A stretch of DNA of 64,000 bases from Acidobacteriota bacterium (GCA_016716905.1 JADJUS010000004.1:1736001-1800000); one strand, 5' to 3'. Counted from the stretch's first letter, positions 32,037 to 41,609 are shown. Notes: generated by a model from the sequence alone, not told the origin. Made by a program: numbers and translations.

Positions 32037-33029
32037 ATGATGAGTACCAGGGTCCTGTCGTTTCACGCGGAGTACGGGTGCAAGCATCGAGGGCGGTGCT
32101 GTTCGTCGGGGTGGCCGATTGCCGTAGAACCTGTCGAGCTCACGCGGTTGCGCTCCGGCGGACTGATGCCGGCGGGCCCAGAACCGGATGAGCCGACGTT
32201 GCTGGAGAGCGCACACGGTGAGTGCGTGTTTCATGACCGCACTTCGGAGGGCGGTTGCCGGATTCAGCGTGTGATGGGCCATGCGGCGTTGCCGCTCGCA
32301 TGCCGGCAGTTTCCGCGACAGTCGGTGCACGATCCCCGTGGCGTGTCCGTGACTCTTTCCCACTACTGCCCAACCGCCGCGGAGTTGTTGGCCGCGCCTG
32401 CAGGACCAATCGCGATTGCCGTTGACGCGCCCGCCTTCCCTGCCGCGGGCGAATACGTCGGCCTCACGGCAGACCCGGCACTGCCGCCGCTGTTGCATGC
32501 GCGACTGGCGATGGACTGGGAGAGCTGGTGGCTGTTTGAAGATCTGGCGGTCGCGCTGATCAGCGATGCGCCCAGCCCGCTAGAGCAACTCGCGCTGGTT
32601 GTTGAGGACGTGCGCGGGTGGAAAGTCGGGACACGACCACTGATGGAGCACGTCGGCGACGCGTTTCGCCGCGCGCGCGAGCATCCACCCGTCCCGGCGA
32701 GGCTGTCCGCAGCGGTCGTGGCCCAGTGTTGTGCCGATGCCATCGCTGCGGTCCCTGAGGCGTGGCGCGCACAGGCATTGGACGCGCTGTCGCCCAGCCC
32801 GTCGGCTGCGGTGGAAGACGTGGTGATGCGCCGATATCTCGCAGCCCACACCTTTGCGAACTGGACCGCGTATCAGGGAGAAGGGCTGCGCGCGTGGTAT
32901 CGCGCGGTGGAAACCGCCGCGTGCCTGCTTGCGCACACGGCGGATCCCGGCCGCGCCGATCTCATTCTTCGCCACCTGGCGGATGCTGGCGCGCTGACGG
33001 CCCGATGGAATCGGGCCGAGCGCCCATAA
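32037..33029 (+). CDS. Cysteine-cluster (YkgJ/FliB-like) metal-binding protein
   Basis: The protein is 330 aa. The cluster near the N-terminus (CKHRGRCCSSGW, Cys15, 21 and 22) is followed by GECVF, GGCRIQRVMGHAALPLACRQFPR and YCPT, the spacing of the CxxxCxxCC zinc/iron-chelating family. The remaining ~200 residues are helical with no known motif. Members have been proposed to bind Fe-S or zinc and in some cases to modify proteins (FliB), but this protein's role is unknown. No export signal. Overlapping ORFs on the other strand are not considered real. Confidence 0.75.
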   Translation: MMSTRVLSFHAEYGCKHRGRCCSSGWPIAVEPVELTRLRSGGLMPAGPEPDEPTLLESAHGECVFHDRTSEGGCRIQRVMGHAALPLACRQFPRQSVHDPRGVSVTLSHYCPTAAELLAAPAGPIAIAVDAPAFPAAGEYVGLTADPALPPLLHARLAMDWESWWLFEDLAVALISDAPSPLEQLALVVEDVRGWKVGTRPLMEHVGDAFRRAREHPPVPARLSAAVVAQCCADAIAAVPEAWRAQALDALSPSPSAAVEDVVMRRYLAAHTFANWTAYQGEGLRAWYRAVETAACLLAHTADPGRADLILRHLADAGALTARWNRAERP

Positions 33030-33031
33030 GC

Positions 33032-33055
33032 CTCGGGCTTGAGGAACAGCCCGAG
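33032..33055. terminator. Bidirectional hairpin terminator between convergent genes
   Basis: CTCGGGCT (33032-33039) and AGCCCGAG (33048-33055) form a perfect 8-bp stem around TGAGGAAC. It sits 3 bp after the cysteine-cluster gene stop and about 11 bp before the aldehyde dehydrogenase stop on the other strand. Confidence 0.6.
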
Positions 33056-33065
33056 TACTGCTGTC

Positions 33066-34706
33066 CTACTCAGCGCCCATGAAGGGGTAGCTGTGGTCGG
33101 TGGCCGAGACGAACGTCTCTTTGATCGTGCGGGTGCTGACCCACCGATTCAGGTTCGACCGTGAGCCGGCCTTGTCGTTGGTGCCCGAGGCCCGTGCGCC
33201 GCCGAAGGGCTGCTGCCCCACCACCGCGCCTGTGGGCTTGTCGTTGATATAGAAGTTGCCCGCGGCATTCCGCAGCGCGCTTGTGGCTTCGCGCACGGCC
33301 GACCGCTCGGTGGCAAACACCGCGCCCGTCAACGCGTACGGCGACGTCTTGTCAAGAATGTCCATTGTCTCGTGCCACTTCGCGTCCGGGTAGACGTACG
33401 CGGTGACAACGGGTCCGAAGATCTCCTCGCACAGGAGGCGGTACGCCGGATCGTCGGTCTGAATCAGCGTGGGCTCAACGTAGTAGCCCTCTGACGCGTC
33501 GCAGCCGCCGCCCTGCAGCACCTTCGCAGTGCCCTTCGCGTGCTCGAGGTATCCGCTGATCCGGTCGAACGCCTTGCGATCGATCACCGCGCTCAGGAAG
33601 TTGCGGAAATCGCGCGGGTCGCCCATCTTGATCTGCTTCATCATGCTGATCGTGCGGTCGCGCACTTCGGACCAGAGCGACTGCGGAATGTAGACGCGAC
33701 TGGCCGCCGAGCACTTCTGTCCCGAGTACTCAAACCCGCCGCGGATAATGGCCACAGCCACCGCCTGCGGATCGGCCGACGGGTGCGCGATGATGAAGTC
33801 CTTGCCGCCGGTTTCACCCACCAGGCGCGGATAGGTCTTGTAGTTGGCGATGTTCCCGCCCACCGTCTTCCACATGCTCTGGAAAACCTCGGTGCTGCCC
33901 GTGAAATGAATGCCCGCCAGATCCGGCGAGGCCAGCACGGTATCGGTGATCGCGCTTGCGCCGCCGGGCACAAAGTTAATCACGCCTGGCGGCATGCCGG
34001 CCGCCTCGAAAATCCGCATCACGTAGTACGCGCTCAGCATCGCCGACGACGCGGGCTTCCAGACCACGGTGTTGCCCATCAAGGCTGGTGCGCTGGAGAG
34101 GTTGCCGCCGATCGCGGTGAAGTTGAACGGCGACACCGCGTAGATGAAGCCCTCGAGCGCGCGGTACTCCAGCTGGTTCCACACGCCGGGGCCATTGGCG
34201 GGCTGCTCGCTGTAGATTTCCTGCGCGTACTGCGCGTTGAAGCGCCAGAAGTCGATGAGTTCACACGCGGCGTCGATCTCCGACTGAAACGCCGTCTTGG
34301 CCTGGCCCAGCATCGTCGCCGAATTGACCGTGGCCTTCCATGTGGTGGCCAGCAGTTCTGCGGCCTTGAGAATCACCGCCGCGCGGTCTTCCCAGGGCCA
34401 CGCCGCCCATTCCTGGCGCGCTTTGAGCGCCGCGGCAATGGCCTGCTGCACATGCTCGGGCGAGGCCATGTGGTACTCGGCCAACACGTGGCCGTGTTTG
34501 AAGGGCATCACCGACTGGCCGGTCTTACCGGTCCGGATTTCCTTGCCGCCGATGATCAGGGGGATTTCGACCCGCTCGGTCGACATCGAGGTCAGGCGAG
34601 CCTTGAGCTCGGCGCGCTCCGGAGAGCCAGGAGCGTAGGACCTGATCGGTTCATTGATGGCGGGTGGAACACGGCGGGCAGCACTGAGCGAAGCAATGGA
34701 AGACAT
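33066..34706 (-). CDS. pruA: 1-pyrroline-5-carboxylate dehydrogenase (L-glutamate gamma-semialdehyde dehydrogenase)
   Basis: The protein is 546 aa, an aldehyde dehydrogenase of the PruA/RocA long form (~540 aa). The catalytic Cys lies in SGQKCSAASRVYIP, the general base Glu in VGETGGKDF, and the nucleotide-binding FTGSTEVF and NFVPGGASAI are present, with FVSATDHSYPFMG at the C-terminus, typical of P5CDH. It oxidises glutamate semialdehyde to glutamate in proline and arginine catabolism. A proline dehydrogenase is not in the window. It is divergent from the STAS gene with about 43 bp between starts. Confidence 0.93.
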   Translation of the reverse strand: MSSIASLSAARRVPPAINEPIRSYAPGSPERAELKARLTSMSTERVEIPLIIGGKEIRTGKTGQSVMPFKHGHVLAEYHMASPEHVQQAIAAALKARQEWAAWPWEDRAAVILKAAELLATTWKATVNSATMLGQAKTAFQSEIDAACELIDFWRFNAQYAQEIYSEQPANGPGVWNQLEYRALEGFIYAVSPFNFTAIGGNLSSAPALMGNTVVWKPASSAMLSAYYVMRIFEAAGMPPGVINFVPGGASAITDTVLASPDLAGIHFTGSTEVFQSMWKTVGGNIANYKTYPRLVGETGGKDFIIAHPSADPQAVAVAIIRGGFEYSGQKCSAASRVYIPQSLWSEVRDRTISMMKQIKMGDPRDFRNFLSAVIDRKAFDRISGYLEHAKGTAKVLQGGGCDASEGYYVEPTLIQTDDPAYRLLCEEIFGPVVTAYVYPDAKWHETMDILDKTSPYALTGAVFATERSAVREATSALRNAAGNFYINDKPTGAVVGQQPFGGARASGTNDKAGSRSNLNRWVSTRTIKETFVSATDHSYPFMGAE

Positions 34707-34749
34707 GCGGATAATCTTACCCGACCCGGCTACAATAGCCGTTGCAGCT

Positions 34750-35091
34750 ATGGAAATTCATACCTCACTCGACGGCCAGGTGGCCATCCTGCGGCTGGTG
34801 GGCCGCCTCACGGTCGGCGAAGAGCCCGGCGCCCTGAAAAAAGCCACCGCGGATGCCGTGGCGAGCGGCGCCACAACGGTGGTCCTGGATCTGTCAAAGG
34901 TCCCGTACATCGACAGCACACGGCTCGGCGAACTCATCGCCGCCCACGTCACGGTGTCACGGCAGGGCGGGCGTCTGGTGCTGGCCGGCGCCACGGCCCG
35001 CATCACGGACCTGCTGACCGTAGCCGGCCTCGAAGGCATCTTCGAGATGTTCCCGTCGATCGAAGCTGCGCTGGCCGCGTTCCGCGGCTAG
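34750..35091 (+). CDS. STAS-domain anti-sigma-factor antagonist
   Basis: The protein is 113 aa from the ATG at 34750. It is a single STAS domain: HTSLDGQVAILRLVGRL, TTVVLDLSKVPYIDSTRLGEL with the phosphorylatable Ser56-Thr57 position, and LAGATARITDLLTVAGLEGIF. In the SpoIIAA/RsbV scheme it is phosphorylated by an anti-sigma kinase and dephosphorylated by a PP2C. A fitting PP2C (FHA-GAF-PP2C) is encoded 28 kb away, so the link is speculative. No anti-sigma kinase gene was seen here. Confidence 0.9.
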   Translation: MEIHTSLDGQVAILRLVGRLTVGEEPGALKKATADAVASGATTVVLDLSKVPYIDSTRLGELIAAHVTVSRQGGRLVLAGATARITDLLTVAGLEGIFEMFPSIEAALAAFRG

Positions 35092-35123
35092 AGTCCAGAG
35101 TCCAGGGTCCAGAGTCCTGGGTC

Positions 35124-35630
35124 CTATGCGGCCGGCGTCGGTTCGGCGGCGCGGGCGCCCAGTTCCCGGTCGAGATCGAGAAGCGACGAAGGGTCGTCCT
35201 TCACCATGCGCAGCTTGGCGACAATTTCGCGGATGGTTTTTTCCTCTTCGACCTGCTCAGTCACAAACCACTGCAGTTCGGCCATCGCGGCAAAGACCTT
35301 CTCGGTAAACGCCAGCTCGTAGAGCCCGTCGATCTGGCGGCTCACGGCCTGTTCCTGCTTCTGGGCCGATTCAAAGACGTCGAGCAAGGACCCGAACTCG
35401 CCGCGGGGCGATTCGATTCCGGTGACGCTTGCCTGATAGTTGCGCGCCAAAACAAAGTTGAAGAGCTTCATCGCGTGGGTATGCTCTTCCTGGCTCTGCA
35501 CCCGCAGCCAGTGTCCGGCGCCGGTGAACTGATGGTGCTCACACCAGGCCGCCATGGCCAGGTAAGAAAACGACGCAGAAAATTCGTTTGAAATCTGTTT
35601 GTTGATCGCTTCGAGGACAGTCGGAGTCAT
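35124..35630 (-). CDS. ftnA: Non-heme ferritin
   Basis: The protein is 168 aa. The four-helix ferritin fold is visible, with EFSASFSYLAMAAWCEHHQF near the start (Glu at ~16), EEHTHAMKLFNF in helix B, and FVTEQVEEEKTIREI in helix D, giving the ferroxidase ligands (first Glu, Glu-x-x-His pair, Glu, Gln). A ~15-residue extension ends PTPAA. It stores and oxidises ferrous iron in the cytoplasm. The gene is convergent with the STAS gene, whose stop is 32 bp away; the gap is GTCC-rich. Confidence 0.92.
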   Translation of the reverse strand: MTPTVLEAINKQISNEFSASFSYLAMAAWCEHHQFTGAGHWLRVQSQEEHTHAMKLFNFVLARNYQASVTGIESPRGEFGSLLDVFESAQKQEQAVSRQIDGLYELAFTEKVFAAMAELQWFVTEQVEEEKTIREIVAKLRMVKDDPSSLLDLDRELGARAAEPTPAA

Positions 35631-35677
35631 AGCCTCTATTGTCGCACTTCGGTGGGGTGTCGGCCTATTATGTGCGG

Positions 35678-38377
35678 ATGGCGAACCTGTCTCGCATTCC
35701 CTCTCGATTTCTGGCCGCGTCGCTCGTCACCGGCCTTCTTGTCATTTCCACCTTCGTCGCGACGCGCGCGCAGTCTGGTCCAACCGCACCGGCGGACCGC
35801 TGGCGGCAGGCCGTCAACGACTGGGAAGCCGGCGACTACCACCTGGCGCTGCCCCACCTGTTGGCGATCATGCGTTCACCGGCCGCCGCCGAATACCTGG
35901 AACGGGTGGCACTCCTGACCGGTGAGTACTACCCGTCGGTCACCATCGCGAATGACGGCCGGGTGCCCCGCCTGTCAGCCGACGGGCGCCTCGCCATCTT
36001 TGAAACGGGGCCCGCCACCGCCCCCATCACCCGAATCGTGCGCGTGCCCGATGGCGCCGCCGCACCCGCCCCGGCGGCTGAGCTCCAAGGCGTCGGCGTG
36101 GCGGTCAACCCCGCCGGCACACATGTGGTGTGGATTCGCCCGCCGCAGAACGCCGAATGGACGGCCGCCCAGCAGGTGCTGGCCGCGCCCGGCCCCAATA
36201 CGCCTGAACGACAGGCGGCCACGCTGCAGGCGGCATGGTTGCTGGCGACCAGTGGCGACCTCGTGGTTCGAGAGCTCGCCTCTGGCACCGAGCGCGTCAT
36301 CGCCACGGCGGGACTTGCCAAGGCCTCTCCCGCGTTTGCGGCAGACAACCGCTCGATCTTCTTCATCGGCGCGGACGTTGCCGACCTGTCCCGGTCCGAC
36401 ATCTATCTGGTGAGCGACGCCGCCGCGCCACAGCGCCTGACCGAGGACGCGGGATTCAAGACGCTGCTCGCTGTTGATCCCAAGGGAGCCGCACTCCTCT
36501 ACAACACGGGCGGTGCCGCGCCGTTCCGCAGACCGCCAACCGCCCCAGCCCCTGCTGCGCCGGCAGGACAGGACGGCCAGGGCGCGGGTCGCGCCGGCGG
36601 TGCGGGCCGTGCCGGTGGTGCGGGCCGCGCCGGAGGCCCCGGCGGCGCTTCTGCGTCGTTCGCGGTGCTGGACCTCGCCACGAAGAGCACCCGCATCATC
36701 ACTGGGACGGCGCCGACGTTGTCTGCTGATGGCAGCACCATCGCCTGGATTAACCGCACCGCCGATGCCTACACGCTCAACACGTCGCCCACCCTGTCCG
36801 ACAACGTCACCGTGGTCCGCACGGGACGCGAACGGCTGGAGGCGCCGTCACTTTCGCCCGACGGCCGCCGTGTGGCGTATCAGTTGATGCAGTTCACCGA
36901 CTGGGAACTCTACATTTCGGAAGGGACCACGCACACCCGTGTGACGCGCGACATCCAGCACGACATCCTGCCGCGTTTCCTTACAAACACCACACTCATT
37001 GGCATGATGGGTGAACCGCGCCACCGCCGGTCGCAGGTCTATGACCTGACCACCGGCACACGGCGCCGCCTCTTCCACAACAACACCATTCGCACCGTGG
37101 TGCCCGAATACTCATGGCTGCCTTCCGCCGATGGTTCGCGTGTGTTGATCGTGGCCGATCGTGATGGCGACACCGTGTCACCGGAGCGCGGCATCTACGT
37201 GAGCGACTTGTCGCGCACGATCAACGTCAACGAAGTCATCGCCCGACTCACGGCCAACCTCGCACACGAGACCGAACTGCGTGACCGCACCACAAAGGCC
37301 TTCGCGCCAATCGCCGCCGCGGTTCGCACGGTCACGAGCGCAGGCTCAGTGACGCGTGTCTTCGAACACGCCAAGGCGCTCTACGACTTCGACTCGAAAC
37401 ACATCTCGCAGCCTGGCAACGCGAAGGCCATCGACTACCTGATGCGCGCGTATGCGTCGTTCGGCTACACACCCGAGCAGCAGAGTTTCACTCAGGCCAA
37501 CGCGCTCGGCGGCAAAACCGCCAACGTCCTCGCGACGCTGCGCGGCACGGTGGATCCAGACCTGATCTATGTGGTCAGCAGCCACTTCGACTCGGTCGCC
37601 ATCGGTCCAGGCGCTGACGATGACACGTCGGGGACAACAGCCCTGCTCGAAGCCGCGCGGATGCTCGCGCGCACGCCGATGCCGGCGACGATTGTGTTTG
37701 CCTCGTTCACCGGTGAAGAAGCCGGCCTGCTCGGCAGCCGCGAGTTTGTGCGGCGCTCGGCGGAAGCCAAGTGGAACGTGGTGGGCGCGCTCAACAACGA
37801 CATGATCGGCTGGGCCGGCGAGGGACCGCAGCTCAACAACACCATTCGCTACTCCAACCCCGGCATTCGCGACATCCAGCACGGCGCGGCGATCCAGTTC
37901 ACCGACATCGTGTTGTTCGACACGAAGTACTACCGGGGCACCGACGCGCAGGCGTTCTACGACGCCTGGGGCGACATCGTCGGAGGCATCGGGTCATACC
38001 CCATCCTCGCAAATCCCAACTACCACCAGGCGACGGATTACCTGGACACAATTAACCAGGCGCAGGTCACCGAGACGGCGAAGGTCACGGCCGCCACGCT
38101 GATGTATTTGGCGTCGAGCCCGTCGCGACTCAAGGGTTTGGCGGTCGCAAAGACCGCGAGCGGCGTGTCACTCACCTGGACCGCGTCACCCGAAACGGGC
38201 GTCCGGCGTTACATCGTGGCGTATGGGCCCGAGAGCGACCCGCTGCGCACCAGAGTGACCGTGACCGAACCCCGCGCGACTCTTCCGGCGCTGCCCACAG
38301 GCACGCGCATCGCCGTCAAAGCCATCAACGACAAAGGCCTCGAGGGCTGGGACTGGGCCTGGGCGCGAGTGGAGTGA
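35678..38377 (+). CDS. Secreted beta-propeller, M28 peptidase and FnIII fusion
   Basis: The protein is 899 aa from the ATG at 35678. Signal peptide at about 1-34. Residues ~90-540 have repeated PD40/WD40-like strands (RLSADGRLAIFE; FAADNRSIFFIG; LSPDGRRVAYQ) with a Gly/Ala linker (GRAGGAGRAGGAGRAGG) near 305-325. The M28 domain (~600-810) carries SSHFDSVAIGPGADDDTSG, FTGEEAGLLGSREF, NNDMIGW and YHQATDYLDT as zinc ligands. A C-terminal fibronectin type III unit (VSLTWTASPETGVRRYIVAY) ends the protein. Probably an extracellular peptidase with substrate-holding propeller. Confidence 0.92.
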   Translation: MANLSRIPSRFLAASLVTGLLVISTFVATRAQSGPTAPADRWRQAVNDWEAGDYHLALPHLLAIMRSPAAAEYLERVALLTGEYYPSVTIANDGRVPRLSADGRLAIFETGPATAPITRIVRVPDGAAAPAPAAELQGVGVAVNPAGTHVVWIRPPQNAEWTAAQQVLAAPGPNTPERQAATLQAAWLLATSGDLVVRELASGTERVIATAGLAKASPAFAADNRSIFFIGADVADLSRSDIYLVSDAAAPQRLTEDAGFKTLLAVDPKGAALLYNTGGAAPFRRPPTAPAPAAPAGQDGQGAGRAGGAGRAGGAGRAGGPGGASASFAVLDLATKSTRIITGTAPTLSADGSTIAWINRTADAYTLNTSPTLSDNVTVVRTGRERLEAPSLSPDGRRVAYQLMQFTDWELYISEGTTHTRVTRDIQHDILPRFLTNTTLIGMMGEPRHRRSQVYDLTTGTRRRLFHNNTIRTVVPEYSWLPSADGSRVLIVADRDGDTVSPERGIYVSDLSRTINVNEVIARLTANLAHETELRDRTTKAFAPIAAAVRTVTSAGSVTRVFEHAKALYDFDSKHISQPGNAKAIDYLMRAYASFGYTPEQQSFTQANALGGKTANVLATLRGTVDPDLIYVVSSHFDSVAIGPGADDDTSGTTALLEAARMLARTPMPATIVFASFTGEEAGLLGSREFVRRSAEAKWNVVGALNNDMIGWAGEGPQLNNTIRYSNPGIRDIQHGAAIQFTDIVLFDTKYYRGTDAQAFYDAWGDIVGGIGSYPILANPNYHQATDYLDTINQAQVTETAKVTAATLMYLASSPSRLKGLAVAKTASGVSLTWTASPETGVRRYIVAYGPESDPLRTRVTVTEPRATLPALPTGTRIAVKAINDKGLEGWDWAWARVE

Positions 38378-38436
38378 GCGTTTGCCGTCGCCCGCCCGGC
38401 GTCAACGGAGGAGAGCCGGGCGTAGTATAGGGAGAC

Positions 38437-39270
38437 ATGGCTTTCGAAGACCTGCCACTGTCCCGCACTCCCTCCTGGGAGCCGCCCGTGCCGCCGCGTG
38501 TGCCGCCCGGTGGCGGGTCCCCCACGCGATGGATCGGCGTCGCGGCGCTCGCGCTCGTCGCGGGCGGTGGGCTGGGCTTCTGGTGGATGACGCGGTCGCA
38601 GCCCGAGCAGGTGCCGCCCCCACCCACTGAAGCCACGGAAGGGGCCGTGAAGTCGAACCGTCCGCAGCGACAGCCCTGGGAGTTACCGGCGCTCGACGGA
38701 TCGGATGCCATCTTTCGCGAGGCGGTGGCCACACTCTCCAAACATCCGATGCTGGCGCGGCTGCTGGCCACCGACGGCTTGATTCGCGCCGCAGTGCTCG
38801 CCGTGGTGCAGATTGGCGACGGCAAAACGCCTGTAGTGCCGCTCGCCGTGCTCCGCCCCACCACCCGCCTCACCATCGTGGGCGACCCACAGGGCCGGCT
38901 CGACAGCGCCAGCTATCCGCGCTGGAGCGGCCCGACAAACGCGCTCGTCTCCGTGAGCCCGTCTGATGCCGCGCAACTCTACGTGAACGTGAAGGATCTG
39001 TTTGATGCGGCCTATGCCGACCTGGGCCACCCCGGAGGCAATTTCGACGAGGCGATCACGCGCGCGATCGAAGTGGTCGTGGCCACACCTGTCGCCACAG
39101 ACCCGCCCCTGTTGTGGCGCCGGCCCGGTTATTTCGAGCACACCGATGCCGCGCTACGATCCCTGAGGCCTGTGCAAAAGCAGTTGATGTTGACGGGCCC
39201 CGAGAATCAGCAGCGACTGGTGACGTGGCTGCGGGAGCTGGCCGCGAAGCTCGATTTGAAGATTCGTTAG
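38437..39270 (+). CDS. DUF3014-family membrane-anchored protein
   Basis: The protein is 277 aa. A Pro-rich cytoplasmic N-terminus (about 1-30) and a single membrane helix (about 33-52, WIGVAALALVAGGGLGFWWM) precede a soluble region that is mostly helical. The DUF3014 pattern is DGSDAIFREAVATLS, LLATDGLIRAAVLAVVQI, VKDLFDAAYADLGHPGGNF and RPVQKQLMLTGPEN. The function is unknown in this family. It is a single gene, ending at the palindromic terminator 39274-39298. Confidence 0.82.
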   Translation: MAFEDLPLSRTPSWEPPVPPRVPPGGGSPTRWIGVAALALVAGGGLGFWWMTRSQPEQVPPPPTEATEGAVKSNRPQRQPWELPALDGSDAIFREAVATLSKHPMLARLLATDGLIRAAVLAVVQIGDGKTPVVPLAVLRPTTRLTIVGDPQGRLDSASYPRWSGPTNALVSVSPSDAAQLYVNVKDLFDAAYADLGHPGGNFDEAITRAIEVVVATPVATDPPLLWRRPGYFEHTDAALRSLRPVQKQLMLTGPENQQRLVTWLRELAAKLDLKIR

Positions 39271-39273
39271 TGC

Positions 39274-39298
39274 CAAAACGACCTCTGAGGTCGTTTTG
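39274..39298. terminator. CAAAACGACCTC palindrome, copy 1
   Basis: CAAAACGACCTC followed by TGAGGTCGTTTTG forms a near-perfect hairpin with an A-rich and a T-rich side, suitable as a bidirectional terminator between convergent DUF3014 and DUF3810 genes. The same arm occurs at 44217-44280 and 55921-55984. Confidence 0.75.
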
Positions 39299-39300
39299 CC

Positions 39301-40344
39301 TCACCGCATCGCCGTCAGCACGCGGAGCACGCGCGAGTAACTCTGCACACCGTCGGCCACACGATTTGAGCGTAGATATCCATCGTAGACCTTGAACGCC
39401 GTGTCGCGAACCACGGGCTGCTGTTTGGTGAGCCGTGCGGTCAGCGCATCCAGATCACGAATGACGCCCGGGTCGAGTTGCGCGCGAACATCGCGCCAGA
39501 CCGGCCGAGGCATCGCGCCGGCCGTCTCGATCACGACGAAGAAATGAGCGCTGTAGGCGAGGTCAGGGTCGCCGAGTGTGCAGGCGAGCCACCCCACGGC
39601 TGAGGCATCCGCCTCGTCCGCAAACCCCGCCAGGTGCGCCCATTCGTGGGCCAGCACCATCGGCCGCTCAAACGGCAACAAGTCAGGGTGCACAATCGAT
39701 TCGAGCACGAGTGGATTCACCATGCCCGTCACGCCGGCTGCCGTGAAGAACGGCGTGAGCACAACGGATGACTTCGGCCGGCCGGTCGCCGTCGCCGGCA
39801 TGCCGAGACGTTGCAGTGCCTGCTGGAACGGACCGGCCAGACGCGCGGCCACCGAGGCGTACGACCGATCTCCCCCGCCCTCATCAGGCGGGCGTGTCAC
39901 GCGGGATCCGATCACGGCCGCATCAGCCAGCGCGCGAATGTCGGTGGCCGAGACCGCCACACTCGTGCCGCCGCGCAGAGTGGTTTCAAGCGGCACGCGC
40001 CGGTAATTGAGGCCCCACACCGCCAGGAACACCAAACCGAGCAGCGCGCTGGTCCGCAACAGGCGACGTGTCAGCTCCCACAATCCAGACACGATGCCGC
40101 GCTCACGAGATCGTGTGAAGGCTCCCACTAGGAGCCACAACACGTAGACGACCGCCGCCACGAGCAGCACATCGATGATCGCCCAGCCCACCTGATTACT
40201 GGCGCCGGTCACCATGCGCTGCAAGAGTGGGTAGAGGCGGCGCGAGTACACAGCCTCAATCAGCCCAGAGGGCCACGGCATGGCCATCATCGCCAGCGCG
40301 AGCAGCGAAACCAACCACCAGCCGCGCACGCGCACGCGGCTCAT
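39301..40344 (-). CDS. DUF3810-family integral membrane metallopeptidase-like protein
   Basis: The protein is 347 aa from the ATG at 40344, overlapping the stop of the NDH-2 gene (ATGA). The first ~120 residues contain three hydrophobic helices (LVSLLALAMMAMPW; VGWAIIDVLLVAAVVYVLWLL; SALLGLVFLAVWGLNY). The soluble region has HEWAHLAGF, an HExxH zinc motif with ADEADASAVGW, as expected of DUF3810. The substrate is unknown. It lies in a leftward set with NDH-2 and the Yip1-like protein. Confidence 0.88.
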   Translation of the reverse strand: MSRVRVRGWWLVSLLALAMMAMPWPSGLIEAVYSRRLYPLLQRMVTGASNQVGWAIIDVLLVAAVVYVLWLLVGAFTRSRERGIVSGLWELTRRLLRTSALLGLVFLAVWGLNYRRVPLETTLRGGTSVAVSATDIRALADAAVIGSRVTRPPDEGGGDRSYASVAARLAGPFQQALQRLGMPATATGRPKSSVVLTPFFTAAGVTGMVNPLVLESIVHPDLLPFERPMVLAHEWAHLAGFADEADASAVGWLACTLGDPDLAYSAHFFVVIETAGAMPRPVWRDVRAQLDPGVIRDLDALTARLTKQQPVVRDTAFKVYDGYLRSNRVADGVQSYSRVLRVLTAMR

Positions 40345-41609
40345 GGCGTTTCTTTCGGCGGATCGGTGATTAGCCGCACCGCACGTTGGTAGGTCAGGTA
40401 CGACACCGCCCACTGCAGCAGCACTGAGAACCGGTTGCGGAACCCGATGAGTTGCATGAGGTGGATGAACAGCCAGGCAAGCCAGGCGGGATACCCCTTG
40501 AGCTTGATCCACCCCAGATCACCGATGGCCGAGTGCCGGCCGATCGTGGCCATGTTTCCGTAGAACCGGTAGCGGAACGGTGTTCGCGGGTGCCCGTCGA
40601 AGATCGCGACGGCGTTCCTGGCCGCATGCACACCTTGCTGCATCGCCACCTGCGCCACCCCCGGCAGCGTCTGGCCGTCTTCGGTCCGGAATGTGGCCAG
40701 GTCGCCAATGACAGAGACTTCGGGATGACCAGGGATCGTGAGGTCCTGATTCACAATCACTCGCCCGGCGCGATCAAGCGGCACACCCAGTGACGCACCG
40801 AGAGACGACGCCATCACGCCGGCGGCCCACAGAATCGTGCCGGCTTCGATCACCTCGCTGCCCACATGCACGTGCCCGGCATCGATGCGAGTCACGGCGC
40901 TGCCGGTCCACACCGCAACGCCCAGCTTCTCAAGCGCGCGCCGGGCGAACGTCGGAAGCGGCGCGGGATAGGTCTGCAGGACCTCGGGGCCGCCTTCCAC
41001 CAGGATGATGCGCGCCGCCTCTGGATCGATCGAACGAAAGTCGTTCACGAGCGCGTGCCGGGAAATTTCTGCCAGCGAGCCGGCCAGTTCGACACCCGTC
41101 GGCCCGCCACCCACCACCACAAACGTGAGCAGTCGCCGCTGCGCCGCCGCATTGGGCTCCCGCTCCGCCAGCTCAAACGCCGTCAGCACGCGCGCGCGAA
41201 TGGCCAATGCGTCTTCCAGTGTCTTGAGTCCGGGCGCGTGAGGCTGCCAGTTGTCGTGACCAAAATATGAATGTGTGACGCCGGCCGCCACAATGAGGGC
41301 GTCGTACGCCACTTCGTGAGGGCCGTCAGCCAGATGCACCACGCGGCGCTCCACATCGATGCGCGTCACGTCGGCGAGCCACACCTGCGCATTCCGCTGG
41401 CGCCTCAGAATCCATCGGATGGGCGACGCGATGTCGCCCGGCGACAACGCGGCCGCAGCTACCTGATACAGCAACGGTTGAAAGACGTGGTGATTCTTCC
41501 GGTCGAGGACCACGACGTTCACGTCGGCGCTCGAGAGCGCTCGGGCCGCGTTCAGCCCACCGAAACCGCCGCCGATGATGACAACCCGCCGCCGCGACTT
41601 CTCTGCCAT
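40341..41609 (-). CDS. ndh: Type II NADH:quinone oxidoreductase (NDH-2)
   Basis: The protein is 422 aa from the ATG at 41609 (a GTG three bases upstream is also in frame). The FAD-binding VVIIGGGFGGLNAARAL (about 9-25) is followed by HHVFQPLLYQVAAAALSPG, VVGGGPTGVELAGSL for NADH, and the C-terminal PGVAQVAMQQGVHAARNA. The last ~40 residues (LAWLFIHLMQLIGFRNRF) form the amphipathic membrane association region. It passes electrons from NADH to the quinone pool without proton pumping, fitting the nearby Rex-type redox regulation. It is coupled by 4 bp to DUF3810. Confidence 0.92.
   Translation of the reverse strand: MAEKSRRRVVIIGGGFGGLNAARALSSADVNVVVLDRKNHHVFQPLLYQVAAAALSPGDIASPIRWILRRQRNAQVWLADVTRIDVERRVVHLADGPHEVAYDALIVAAGVTHSYFGHDNWQPHAPGLKTLEDALAIRARVLTAFELAEREPNAAAQRRLLTFVVVGGGPTGVELAGSLAEISRHALVNDFRSIDPEAARIILVEGGPEVLQTYPAPLPTFARRALEKLGVAVWTGSAVTRIDAGHVHVGSEVIEAGTILWAAGVMASSLGASLGVPLDRAGRVIVNQDLTIPGHPEVSVIGDLATFRTEDGQTLPGVAQVAMQQGVHAARNAVAIFDGHPRTPFRYRFYGNMATIGRHSAIGDLGWIKLKGYPAWLAWLFIHLMQLIGFRNRFSVLLQWAVSYLTYQRAVRLITDPPKETP

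Noticed and set aside
33540..35591. A 683-codon plus-strand frame across pruA, STAS and ferritin
   Set aside because: It runs antisense to two well-supported enzymes and out of frame with the STAS gene; its translation is low complexity.
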